This document shows, in pieces, positions 1 through 6,089 of a stretch of DNA of 15,667 bases. The stretch comes from an uncultured Bacilli bacterium (GTDB taxonomy: Bacteria; Bacillota_I; Bacilli_A; RF39; UBA660). Each line of letters begins with the position of its first letter. The stretch's first letter is position 1. Both the position numbers and the translations under genes were made by a program. The stretch covers positions 1 to 15,667 of the forward strand of contig CAJUHO010000028.1 in the NCBI GenBank assembly GCA_910586195.1, given 5' to 3'. Under the pieces are notes generated by a model. The model was given only the letters and a program-made list of their open reading frames with translations. It did no database searches and had not been told where the DNA came from.

Positions 1-38
1 ATTATTCGTTCCTAATCTTCGGATATCCTTATCGTACC

Positions 39-71
39 AAAAAAAAAAAAAAAAACGCAACCGTTTTTCTT
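39..71 (-). terminator. Rho-independent terminator with 17-nt U tract
   Basis: Read on the minus strand, AAAAACG, a GTTG loop and CGTTTTT form a 7-bp stem that runs straight into a tract of 17 T. It lies just downstream of the stop codon of the minus-strand gene ending at 85, the right place to end that transcript. The stem is mostly A-U, but the U tract is exceptionally long. Confidence 0.65.
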
Positions 72-84
72 ATTTAATCTATCA

Positions 85-972
85 TTAATCTAGTTTTTTT
101 TGTAACTCCTTCAATGTAACAATGAATTCATTCGTTTTTCGCATTTCTTCATCAAACTTAGGAAAAGTAGCAGTATTTTCTAACTCTAATTCATTCTGTT
201 TTCCTTTTTCAATCCCATATATAGGAGATATAATCGGACTACTTTTAAAGTCTCTATTTCCCTGGTATGCTTTTTCATAATTCAAACTAACCACATTTTC
301 ATTAATTTCAACTGTTGGATGTGAAACTTCTTCCTTTGTAACAGATACTATACTTTCTACTTTAGAATCCATTTCTAATACTTTTCCCTTTTTCATTATT
401 TCTTCTAAATCCTGAATACTAATAGGTTCATTACCTTCATCCTTGTATTGTGTAGCCTCATTTTGCTCATAAAGCATATTTCCCTTTTCCATCAACTCAT
501 CTAAACTAATAATAGCATTTTCTTCTTGTTCTGTTTCAAACTCCGTTAGTTCAATATTCTCAATCTCATCACTAGCACCATTTAATAAACTTTCAGTTAA
601 TTTTTCTAACTCTGCTTGCGCAGATGTCCTATCAGGCTCTACATTCTCATATTTAATCTCTTCTACTATATTAGTCTGATGTTCTTCTTTCTGAACTTCA
701 ATAGTTGGTTGTACTTCTTTTGTCTCTATTTTTTCTAAAACATCAGTAGAAACAGACGGGTTTTCTTCCCTTTCTATCGCATTAACCTCAGCAAACTTTT
801 CTTCCATTTCTTCTATTAATAAATTTAACTCCCTAGTATTATGTTTTTGATTTCTTTTATTATAAGTCTTTTCTGCCACATACAATACCAAACATAATAT
901 ACCTCCAAAAAAAGCAATAGTATAAACTACCATAAGCTCCTCCGATGTCAAAAAAGAAATTAAATCTGTCAT
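85..972 (-). CDS. Hypothetical acidic membrane-anchored protein
   Basis: I do not recognise this family. The reading frame can be opened at a GTG (979-981), but GAGGTGA sits 5 nt before the ATG at 970-972, so the shorter start (295 aa) is preferred. Residues about 12-33 form one hydrophobic segment followed by a basic stretch (KTYNKRNQKHNTR), which by the positive-inside rule puts the long C-terminal part in the cytoplasm. Residues about 45-250 are very rich in Glu, Asn and Ile and look largely disordered or helical. The last 30 or so residues (FPKFDEEMRKTNEFIVTLKE) look like a short amphipathic helix or coiled coil and may be the conserved part. The gene appears monocistronic, with a terminator directly after it. 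A scaffold or cell-envelope role is possible, but nothing shows it. Confidence 0.8.
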   Translation of the reverse strand: MTDLISFLTSEELMVVYTIAFFGGILCLVLYVAEKTYNKRNQKHNTRELNLLIEEMEEKFAEVNAIEREENPSVSTDVLEKIETKEVQPTIEVQKEEHQTNIVEEIKYENVEPDRTSAQAELEKLTESLLNGASDEIENIELTEFETEQEENAIISLDELMEKGNMLYEQNEATQYKDEGNEPISIQDLEEIMKKGKVLEMDSKVESIVSVTKEEVSHPTVEINENVVSLNYEKAYQGNRDFKSSPIISPIYGIEKGKQNELELENTATFPKFDEEMRKTNEFIVTLKELQKKLD

Positions 973-1178
973 ATTCTTCACCTCAACTACTATCTTAATT
1001 TCAGTCTATCACAAACTATATTAATTGAAAACACTGTTTTTATTATTTCCATTATTTTTACAATTATTTACATCAAGAAATAAAGATGATTACAAGTATC
1101 TCTTTCTTATTCTTTCTATACCTATGGTAACACAAATTTACAAATATGCATAGTTTTTATTTTTAAATTGGCATTTTG

Positions 1179-1189
1179 TCACATATACT
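1179..1189 (+). promoter_or_regulatory. Sporulation-type -10-like box upstream of spoVB-like gene
   Basis: The sequence TCACATATACT ends 25 nt before the spoVB-like ATG. CATATACT differs by one base from the Bacillus SigE -10 consensus CATACANT, and TATACT is also an acceptable SigA -10. No convincing -35 of either class is visible at the right distance. A nearly identical box lies upstream of the YqfQ-like gene at 15123-15133. Confidence 0.35.
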
Positions 1190-1214
1190 GAATTAGTAGT
1201 TTAGGAGATTTAAT

Positions 1215-2504
1215 ATGAAAGAAAAATTTATCAAATCTACTATTATTCTATTAATAGGTGGCTTTTTAACAAAACTTTTAGGTATGATTATTAAAATTAT
1301 CATGAGTAGAATGATTGGTACTGAAGGATTAGGACTCTACATGATGATTTTACCAACTTTCTCGCTTTTTATTGGAATCAGTCAATTTGGTATGCCGATT
1401 GCTTTATCTAAACTCATCGCAGAAAATACTAAAAATAATAAAAAACTATTCTTCTCTATTATCCCTATTACCCTTCTCGTAAATTTAGTTTTAATTATCA
1501 TCATTATTTTAGGTGCCCCTATTCTTTCACAAAATTTATTACATAATAAAAATACCTACTATGGTATATTAGCCATTGCCCTAGTTATTCCCTTTACTAG
1601 TATTTCGAGTATCTGTAGAAGCTACTTTTTTGGTAAAGAAAGAATGTTTCCTCATGTAATATCCAATTTATTAGAAGATGTAGTAAGGCTAACCTTGATG
1701 ATTATTGGAATACCACTTTTTATAGATAAAGGAATTCAATATGCTGTATGCTTTATTATTTCATCCAATGTTATTAGTGAAGCAGCATCCATTCTCATCT
1801 TGTTTTTATTTCTACCCAAAAATGTAAAAATTAAAGCGACTGATTTAAGACCTAGCAAACATTATATTAAAGAAAGCCTATCTATTGGAATCCCCAACAC
1901 AACAGGTAGACTAGTAGGAAGTATTGGCTACTTTTTAGAGCCTATCATTCTAAGCAGCACTCTATTATTTATAGGATATCAAAGTTCCTTTATTACAACT
2001 GAATATGGAATACTATCTGGTTATGTCATGCCCTTATTACTACTGCCTTCCTTTTTTACAATGGCTATTTCTCAAGCATTACTTCCCGTTGTCTCTCGTG
2101 AATACGCCCATAAAAATTTAGAAAGTGTTAAGCGAAAAATAAAACAGGCAATCAAAGTTTCATTGGCTCTTGGTATTCCGGTCACCATTTTATTTATATT
2201 ATTTCCAGAATTTTTTTTACAATTAATCTATCATACAACAGAAGGTGCTACCTACATGAGAATTCTTGCTCCAATATGTCTGTTCCAGTATATCCAGGCT
2301 CCTTTATCCTCTGCCCTTGACGCTATGGGAAAAAGCAAAGATGCGATGATTGCCTCCACTCTAGGAATGATTATTCGAACGAGCCTATTATTTATTTTAT
2401 CTTTATTAAAAATTGGACTTTTAGGACTTATTATTGCCATCGGCGTTAATGTTTTAGTAGTTACTTTTCATAACATAAAAAAAGTAAGAAAAGCCTTACT
2501 TTAA
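1215..2504 (+). CDS. spoVB: SpoVB-like MOP/MATE-family polysaccharide flippase
   Basis: This is a polytopic membrane protein of the oligosaccharidyl-lipid flippase group (polysaccharide biosynthesis/SpoVB type). In Bacillus, SpoVB is needed for spore cortex synthesis and probably moves lipid-linked precursors across a membrane. The N-terminus shows the family pattern: a hydrophobic helix with GGFLTKLLG, then MSRMIGTEGLGLY and FGMPIALSKLIAEN. Roughly 12 hydrophobic segments cover the rest. At 429 aa it is shorter than Bacillus SpoVB (a little over 500), the C-terminal helices being missing or reduced. The start is supported by TAGGAG 7 nt before the ATG. It stands alone on the plus strand between two minus-strand genes. 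MurJ or a generic O-antigen flippase are alternatives, but the spore-coat genes elsewhere in the window favour SpoVB. Its 3' end carries the opposite-strand terminator of the next gene. Confidence 0.8.
   Translation: MKEKFIKSTIILLIGGFLTKLLGMIIKIIMSRMIGTEGLGLYMMILPTFSLFIGISQFGMPIALSKLIAENTKNNKKLFFSIIPITLLVNLVLIIIIILGAPILSQNLLHNKNTYYGILAIALVIPFTSISSICRSYFFGKERMFPHVISNLLEDVVRLTLMIIGIPLFIDKGIQYAVCFIISSNVISEAASILILFLFLPKNVKIKATDLRPSKHYIKESLSIGIPNTTGRLVGSIGYFLEPIILSSTLLFIGYQSSFITTEYGILSGYVMPLLLLPSFFTMAISQALLPVVSREYAHKNLESVKRKIKQAIKVSLALGIPVTILFILFPEFFLQLIYHTTEGATYMRILAPICLFQYIQAPLSSALDAMGKSKDAMIASTLGMIIRTSLLFILSLLKIGLLGLIIAIGVNVLVVTFHNIKKVRKALL
2477..2502 (-). terminator. Terminator of the 2517-3266 gene, inside the spoVB-like 3' end
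   Basis: A perfect 8-bp inverted repeat, AAAGTAAG (2481-2488) and CTTACTTT (2495-2502), surrounds a 6-nt loop. Read on the minus strand it is followed by seven T, giving a classical intrinsic terminator 15 nt past the stop of the minus-strand gene. On the plus strand the trailing sequence TTTAAATTT is a much poorer U tract. The element lies inside the last codons of the convergent spoVB-like gene. Confidence 0.75.
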
Positions 2505-2516
2505 ATTTAGTCTCAT

Positions 2517-3266
2517 TTAACCAATACGAATTGCTTTTTTCGTATATACTTTCTTTTCTACTTCTTTTACATTTTGATAAGTATCATAATTTTCTAATTT
2601 TTGCTCTTCGGATAAATGTGTTTGTTCAAAAGAGGTCGCTACAACACAGTCTATCTCAAAAATCCGTGATTTAATATATGTTCCAGTTTTTTCTTTATCA
2701 AAAATCATTCGATAATAGCTATCTCTCTTTTTTACTGCCTTATCATATTGTTCCCTAAATTGATCAAAATAAGAGTAATAATATCTTCTACCAATATCTC
2801 TAAATTCTTTTTTTATTATTATTTTTATGCGCTCCTGTGATAATTTATATTTTAAAGCCAAATTGCTTTCATCCATTCCCGTAATAAAATCACTTACTAT
2901 TTCTTGATCCCTCTTTCGATTTTTAACAAGTCTTCTTTTTGCTTTCGGTAATTCTTTTTCGACAAATTCATCTGCTAAATTATTTTCCATAACATCTTCT
3001 ATTTTGTATGAAAATACTACGTTATCCTTATAAGACTCTAAACTTTCTTCACTAAAATCATTTTTCGTAGAATATTCAAAAGCATCGTATAATTCCATTT
3101 CATTACCATTACGTGCTTTTAATAGTGCTTCTATACATGACTGAATAACGTCTTCTGCTAAATCTTTGTCTTTCTCTATCACTGGCGATGCTATTTTTCT
3201 AATCCAGTCTAACTCTTCTTGCGAAAATATAGAGGTTAGTGAATTTAAATATTTCTCTGTTAACAT
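2517..3266 (-). CDS. Hypothetical protein with sigma-like helical segments
   Basis: This 249-aa soluble, Lys/Glu-rich protein is not one I can place in a family. Two short segments recall sigma-70-type proteins: residues about 36-51 (DLAEDVIQSCIEALLKA) resemble the region-2 pattern around AED-x-x-Q, and a stretch in the middle (IVSDFITGMDESNLALKYKL) followed by SQERIKIIIKK resembles a region-4 helix-turn-helix. Between them is a charged linker, and after them about 90 residues rich in Tyr and basic residues. The resemblance is weak and could be chance. The start ATG is preceded by a purine-rich GGGGGAGAGGGAAAG. The gene has a very good SigA promoter and its own terminator, so it is monocistronic. 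It is transcribed divergently from the response regulator at 3410, but no functional link is shown. Confidence 0.75.
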   Translation of the reverse strand: MLTEKYLNSLTSIFSQEELDWIRKIASPVIEKDKDLAEDVIQSCIEALLKARNGNEMELYDAFEYSTKNDFSEESLESYKDNVVFSYKIEDVMENNLADEFVEKELPKAKRRLVKNRKRDQEIVSDFITGMDESNLALKYKLSQERIKIIIKKEFRDIGRRYYYSYFDQFREQYDKAVKKRDSYYRMIFDKEKTGTYIKSRIFEIDCVVATSFEQTHLSEEQKLENYDTYQNVKEVEKKVYTKKAIRIG

Positions 3267-3294
3267 CTCTTTCCCTCTCCCCCATTCGTCGCAT

Positions 3295-3323
3295 ATTATA
3301 GCACTCTAAAAAGGTTTTGGCAA
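3295..3323 (-). promoter_or_regulatory. SigA promoter for the 2517-3266 gene
   Basis: On the minus strand TTGCCA (3318-3323), a 17-bp spacer and TATAAT (3295-3300) form a near-consensus promoter with an extended -10 (TGC before TATAAT). The start point would be near 3288, about 20 nt upstream of the ATG. Confidence 0.75.
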
Positions 3324-3358
3324 TAGTTCATAAGTTCCTATCCATAATAATTTAAAAT

Positions 3359-3388
3359 TTCACACAACTTACACAGTTAGTGTATAAT
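3359..3388 (+). promoter_or_regulatory. SigA promoter for the 3410-5447 two-component operon
   Basis: TTCACA (3359-3364), an 18-bp spacer and a perfect TATAAT (3383-3388) precede the response-regulator start. The transcript would begin near 3395, only about 15 nt before the ATG, with GGAGG (3398-3402) as ribosome binding site. Confidence 0.7.
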
Positions 3389-3409
3389 ATTTCTAATGGA
3401 GGATAAATT

Positions 3410-4072
3410 ATGAAAATACTGATTGTAGACGATGAAATTAGAATTCAAGAAGTAATTCATGAATATTGTAAAATAGAAAACTTCAAAACAGAATTTGCAA
3501 CAAATGGTCAGGAAGCATTGAAAAAATTAAATGAAACTACATATGACCTCATGATACTAGATATTATGATGCCAAAAATGGATGGTTTTGAACTACTAGA
3601 ACTCCTACCTAAAGATAAAAAAATTCCTACTATCATTTTATCAGCACGTACAGAAGAATATGACAAACTAAAAGGATTTAATCTCGATATTGATGACTAT
3701 ATTACAAAACCCTTTTCACCAAAAGAATTAATGGCACGAATAAAGGCAATTACAAAACGAAATAATAAACAAAAAAAGTATCATTATCAATCTCTAGAAA
3801 TCGATTATAGTGGACATACAGTAAAAATAGATGAAAAAATAATTAACTTAACACCAAAAGAATATGATATTTTAACTTTTTTAATTGATAATAAAAACAT
3901 TGCTATATCAAGAGAACAACTCTTATCAAAAATTTGGGGATACGACTATTTTGGAGATGACAGAACTATTGATACTCATATTAAAATGCTACGAAATAAT
4001 TTAGGAAAATACCGTGACTTAATCATTACTGTTCGCGGTTTAGGTTATAAATATTGTGATGAAGAAGAATAG
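3410..4072 (+). CDS. OmpR/PhoB-family response regulator
   Basis: This 220-aa cytoplasmic transcription regulator is phosphorylated by a partner kinase. The receiver domain (about 1-115) has the acidic pair D7/D8, phosphoacceptor D51 in LMILDIMMPKMDG, the switch residue S78 and K100 in DDYITKPF. The C-terminal winged-helix domain (about 125-218) has the usual signature: LTPKEYDIL, REQLLSKIWGYDYFG, RTIDTHIKMLRNNLG and VRGLGYKY. The start is set by GGAGG 7 nt before the ATG. The kinase gene downstream overlaps it by 14 nt, so the two are almost certainly translationally coupled partners. The neighbouring genes do not reveal the signal or the regulon, and the sequence is too generic to give a specific name such as VanR. 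Confidence 0.93.
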   Translation: MKILIVDDEIRIQEVIHEYCKIENFKTEFATNGQEALKKLNETTYDLMILDIMMPKMDGFELLELLPKDKKIPTIILSARTEEYDKLKGFNLDIDDYITKPFSPKELMARIKAITKRNNKQKKYHYQSLEIDYSGHTVKIDEKIINLTPKEYDILTFLIDNKNIAISREQLLSKIWGYDYFGDDRTIDTHIKMLRNNLGKYRDLIITVRGLGYKYCDEEE

Positions 4073-5447
4073 TTTAAAATTTGAAGTTTGGAAATACCTT
4101 ATTTTATTTTCCCTTTTTATCTTAGCATTTTTATGGTTTTTTCAGGTTATATTCCTAAATTCTTATTACGAATGGGTTAAAACAAAAGAACTAAAGCAAG
4201 TGGCTTATACTTTAAAAAAGAATAAGGATAGTGATAACTTAGAACAAATTATTGATAACTTATCCTATAACAAAAGTGTATGTATCGAGCTTACTGATGC
4301 ACTTGGGAACCGTTTAACGGGTTCATCTATTATCAGTAGAGGTTGTCTTTCGGAAAACAAATACAATGCCACTTATAAAACCGATTTTATTCTAAGCAAT
4401 AAAAAAAGACAAACATACGAAATTACAAACCCTCGCTTTCATAATAAAACTTTAAGTTTTGCAGTGAAAATGAAATCTAATCTTTATGCCTTTATCAATA
4501 CTTCTCTTGATCCTATGGATTCCACTACTGAAATATTAAAAAACCAATTATTTTATGTCACAATTCTGGTTCTGGCCCTTTCTTTTCTAAGTGCTTATTT
4601 TATATCTAAACGAATATCCTCTCCTATTGTCAAAATAAATAATAATGCAAAAAAACTTGCTAAGGGAGAATACAGGAAAGAGTTCTATGTGGATGATAAT
4701 ATTGAGGAAATTAATGAATTAGTGACTACTTTAAATTATGCTAGAGGAGAACTTTCTAAAACAGAAGAACTGCGTCGTGATTTAATGGCCAATGTTTCTC
4801 ATGATTTGAAAACTCCTCTTACTATGATTAAGGCTTATGCAGAAATGACGAAAGACTTAAATCCTAACAAACAAAAAAGAAATATGAATATGGATATTAT
4901 TACGGAGGAAGTAGATAGATTAACAATTCTCGTAAATGATATCCTGGAACTTTCTAAAATCCAATCGGAAGTAGAACAATTAAAATTAGAAAACTTCGAT
5001 TTAACCGCTCTCATTCATAATATTTTAAAAAGATATGATATTATAAAGCAAAAAGAAAATTACTGTTTTATTTTTAATCAGCAACAACCCGTTTTTGTAA
5101 ATGCTGATAGAAAGAAAATAGAACAAGTTATTTATAACTTAATCAATAATGCCATTAATTATACGGGAAAGGATAAGAAAGTAACTATTTGTTTAGAATT
5201 AGAAGGTCAATATGTAACAGTAAAAATTATCGATACAGGAAATGGGATTCATAAAGAAGATATTCCCTATATCTGGGATAAATATTATAAAAGCAATAAA
5301 AAACATAAGCGAAATGTTATCGGAACAGGTCTTGGCCTATCCATTGTAAAAAACATTCTAAAACAGCATCAGTTTGAATATGGAGTAGAATCAAACAAAA
5401 ACAAAGGTAGCACTTTTTACTTTATGATACCAATAGGAAAGAATTAA
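4059..5447 (+). CDS. Membrane sensor histidine kinase
   Basis: This is the partner of the regulator encoded just upstream. Order of parts: TM1 (about 12-35), an extracytoplasmic sensor region of about 130 residues with two cysteines (C75, C96 in this numbering), TM2 (about 164-183), a HAMP linker, a HisKA domain with the phosphoacceptor His248 in NVSHDLKTPLTMIK, and an ATPase domain with the N box (NLINNAINYT), G1 box (DTGNGI) and G2 box (GTGLGLSIVKNIL). Translation can start at a GTG (4056) or the adjacent ATG (4059). I chose the ATG; either gives overlap with the regulator stop. No clear SD precedes it, which fits translational coupling. The catalytic residues all look intact. The ligand cannot be told from the sequence. 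Confidence 0.93.
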   Translation: MKKNSLKFEVWKYLILFSLFILAFLWFFQVIFLNSYYEWVKTKELKQVAYTLKKNKDSDNLEQIIDNLSYNKSVCIELTDALGNRLTGSSIISRGCLSENKYNATYKTDFILSNKKRQTYEITNPRFHNKTLSFAVKMKSNLYAFINTSLDPMDSTTEILKNQLFYVTILVLALSFLSAYFISKRISSPIVKINNNAKKLAKGEYRKEFYVDDNIEEINELVTTLNYARGELSKTEELRRDLMANVSHDLKTPLTMIKAYAEMTKDLNPNKQKRNMNMDIITEEVDRLTILVNDILELSKIQSEVEQLKLENFDLTALIHNILKRYDIIKQKENYCFIFNQQQPVFVNADRKKIEQVIYNLINNAINYTGKDKKVTICLELEGQYVTVKIIDTGNGIHKEDIPYIWDKYYKSNKKHKRNVIGTGLGLSIVKNILKQHQFEYGVESNKNKGSTFYFMIPIGKN

Positions 5448-5468
5448 AAAATATGATATAATTCTTTT
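5438..5468 (+). terminator. Weak A/T-rich hairpin after the kinase stop
   Basis: AAAGAATTA (5438-5446) and TAATTCTTT (5459-5467) form a perfect 9-bp inverted repeat around a 12-nt loop, followed by one more T and TAT. It overlaps the kinase stop codon. The stem has a single G-C pair and a short U tract, so termination would be inefficient. The right arm also overlaps the -10 box of the next gene. Confidence 0.3.
5454..5462 (+). promoter_or_regulatory. Extended -10 promoter for the deoxyribosyltransferase-like gene
   Basis: TGATATAAT is a perfect extended -10. No good -35 lies 16-18 bp upstream. Transcription would start near 5469, just before the AAGGAAGTGA ribosome binding site (5471-5480). 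Confidence 0.5.
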
Positions 5469-5485
5469 ATAAGGAAGTGATTTTG

Positions 5486-5866
5486 ATGAGAATATATTTT
5501 GGCCATTCCAAATCTTTTGATTACGAAAAAGAATACTATAAACCCATTGAACAAAATAAACGATTACAAATTGAAACATTAATTTTCCCACATAAAAATG
5601 GTGAAAATAAAAAACATACAAGAGACTTTTATACTAATTTAGATTTATTTATCGCTGAAGTATCTTATCGTGCTACCGGCTTAGGAATTGAACTTGGTTG
5701 GGCAAGCGATGATAATATTCCCATTTATTGTTTTTATAAAAAAGGTACTATACCAAACTCGTCTTTAAAATGCGTTTCAAATCATATTATAGAATACGAT
5801 TCTTTAGAGCAATTATCTAATAATATAGAAAAGATTGTAATTGAATTAAGTAAATTGCAAAAGTGA
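5486..5866 (+). CDS. Nucleoside 2-deoxyribosyltransferase-fold protein
   Basis: This small cytoplasmic protein of 126 aa (from the ATG at 5486) belongs to the nucleoside 2-deoxyribosyltransferase/DNPH1 (Rcl) superfamily. Those enzymes break or transfer N-glycosidic bonds of deoxynucleosides or their 5'-monophosphates. The N-terminus (MRIYFGHSKSF) is the first beta strand and phosphate-binding turn. The key block is residues 53-71 (DLFIAEVSYRATGLGIELG), matching the family pattern D-x-x-x-A-E-V-x(5)-G-x-G-x-E-L-G, with E69 at the position of the catalytic glutamate, followed by a strand like the family's I-x-C-L-Y/F. An upstream GTG (5477) would add three residues, but it lies within the SD AAGGAAGTGA, so the ATG is preferred. 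Substrate is unknown; nucleotide-pool cleaning is plausible. A TIR/SLOG-like signalling protein is a less likely alternative. Confidence 0.82.
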   Translation: MRIYFGHSKSFDYEKEYYKPIEQNKRLQIETLIFPHKNGENKKHTRDFYTNLDLFIAEVSYRATGLGIELGWASDDNIPIYCFYKKGTIPNSSLKCVSNHIIEYDSLEQLSNNIEKIVIELSKLQK

Positions 5867-5890
5867 TATATTACTTAACCAACATTGTTA

Positions 5891-5955
5891 CATAATAAGG
5901 GTATATCATACCTTATTATGGCGAAGACTTTAGTTGCTCCGCAGCTAGTCTCGCC
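5891..5955 (+). other. Two adjacent strong hairpins in an intergenic region (possible structured RNA or repeat element)
   Basis: Hairpin 1 pairs CATAATAAGG (5891-5900) with CCTTATTATG (5911-5920), extended inward by GTAT/ATAC with one bulged G. Hairpin 2 (5920-5955) pairs GGCGA-AGACT with AGTCT-CGCC (one bulged A), then, past a TT bulge, AGTTGC with GCAGCT (one G-T wobble) around a TCC loop. The second hairpin has 19 G/C in its central 34 bases, far above the surroundings. It lies between a plus-strand gene and its likely terminator, so it would be in that gene's 3' UTR, but neither hairpin is followed by a U tract. I do not recognise a known RNA family. Confidence 0.6.
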
Positions 5956-5971
5956 TATAAAACTATACTTT

Positions 5972-6000
5972 GATATTATGCAATGACATAGTATCTTTTT
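5972..6000 (+). terminator. Rho-independent terminator downstream of the deoxyribosyltransferase-like gene
   Basis: GATATTATG (5972-5980) pairs with CATAGTATC (5987-5995), with one wobble and a 6-nt loop, followed by TTTTT. It is the third hairpin in a row after the CDS and the only one with a U tract. Confidence 0.65.
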
Positions 6001-6063
6001 AATATTTTAAAAGAATTTTTCAAATTTTTATTACTAATTTACTACTTTTGAAAATAAAAATAT

Positions 6064-6089
6064 AAAAAGGAATCCTACCTATGGATTCC
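6064..6089 (-). terminator. Terminator overlapping the end of the cssS-like gene
   Basis: On the minus strand GGAATCC, a 7-nt loop and GGATTCC form a perfect stem followed by TTTTTATATTTTT. The left arm lies within the last codons of the kinase gene and the stop codon (6075-6077) is in the loop/right-arm boundary, so the terminator is partly coding. Confidence 0.82.

Noticed and set aside
1..38. Possible partial gene at the left edge
   Set aside because: Several frames are open over these few codons, but none shows a recognisable motif or ribosome binding site, so nothing can be called.
1087..1131. 14-codon plus-strand frame beginning MITSISF in the 973-1214 gap
   Set aside because: No Shine-Dalgarno precedes it and the hydrophobic peptide is of a kind expected by chance in AT-rich DNA.
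2252..2440. 62-codon minus-strand open frame inside the spoVB-like gene
   Set aside because: Antisense shadow of a clearly conserved membrane protein with no ribosome binding site; the same applies to the short plus-strand frames at 6199-6381, 11519-11701 and 12991-13239.
5391..5621. 76-codon minus-strand open frame
   Set aside because: It lies antisense to the end of the histidine kinase and the deoxyribosyltransferase-like gene, has no ribosome binding site and an unlikely composition; a shadow frame.
5891..5955. Tandem hairpins as an integron attC site or tRNA-like structure
   Set aside because: The bulges and core bases do not match attC core sites (no RYYYAAC/GTTRRRY pair), and there is no cloverleaf or CCA.
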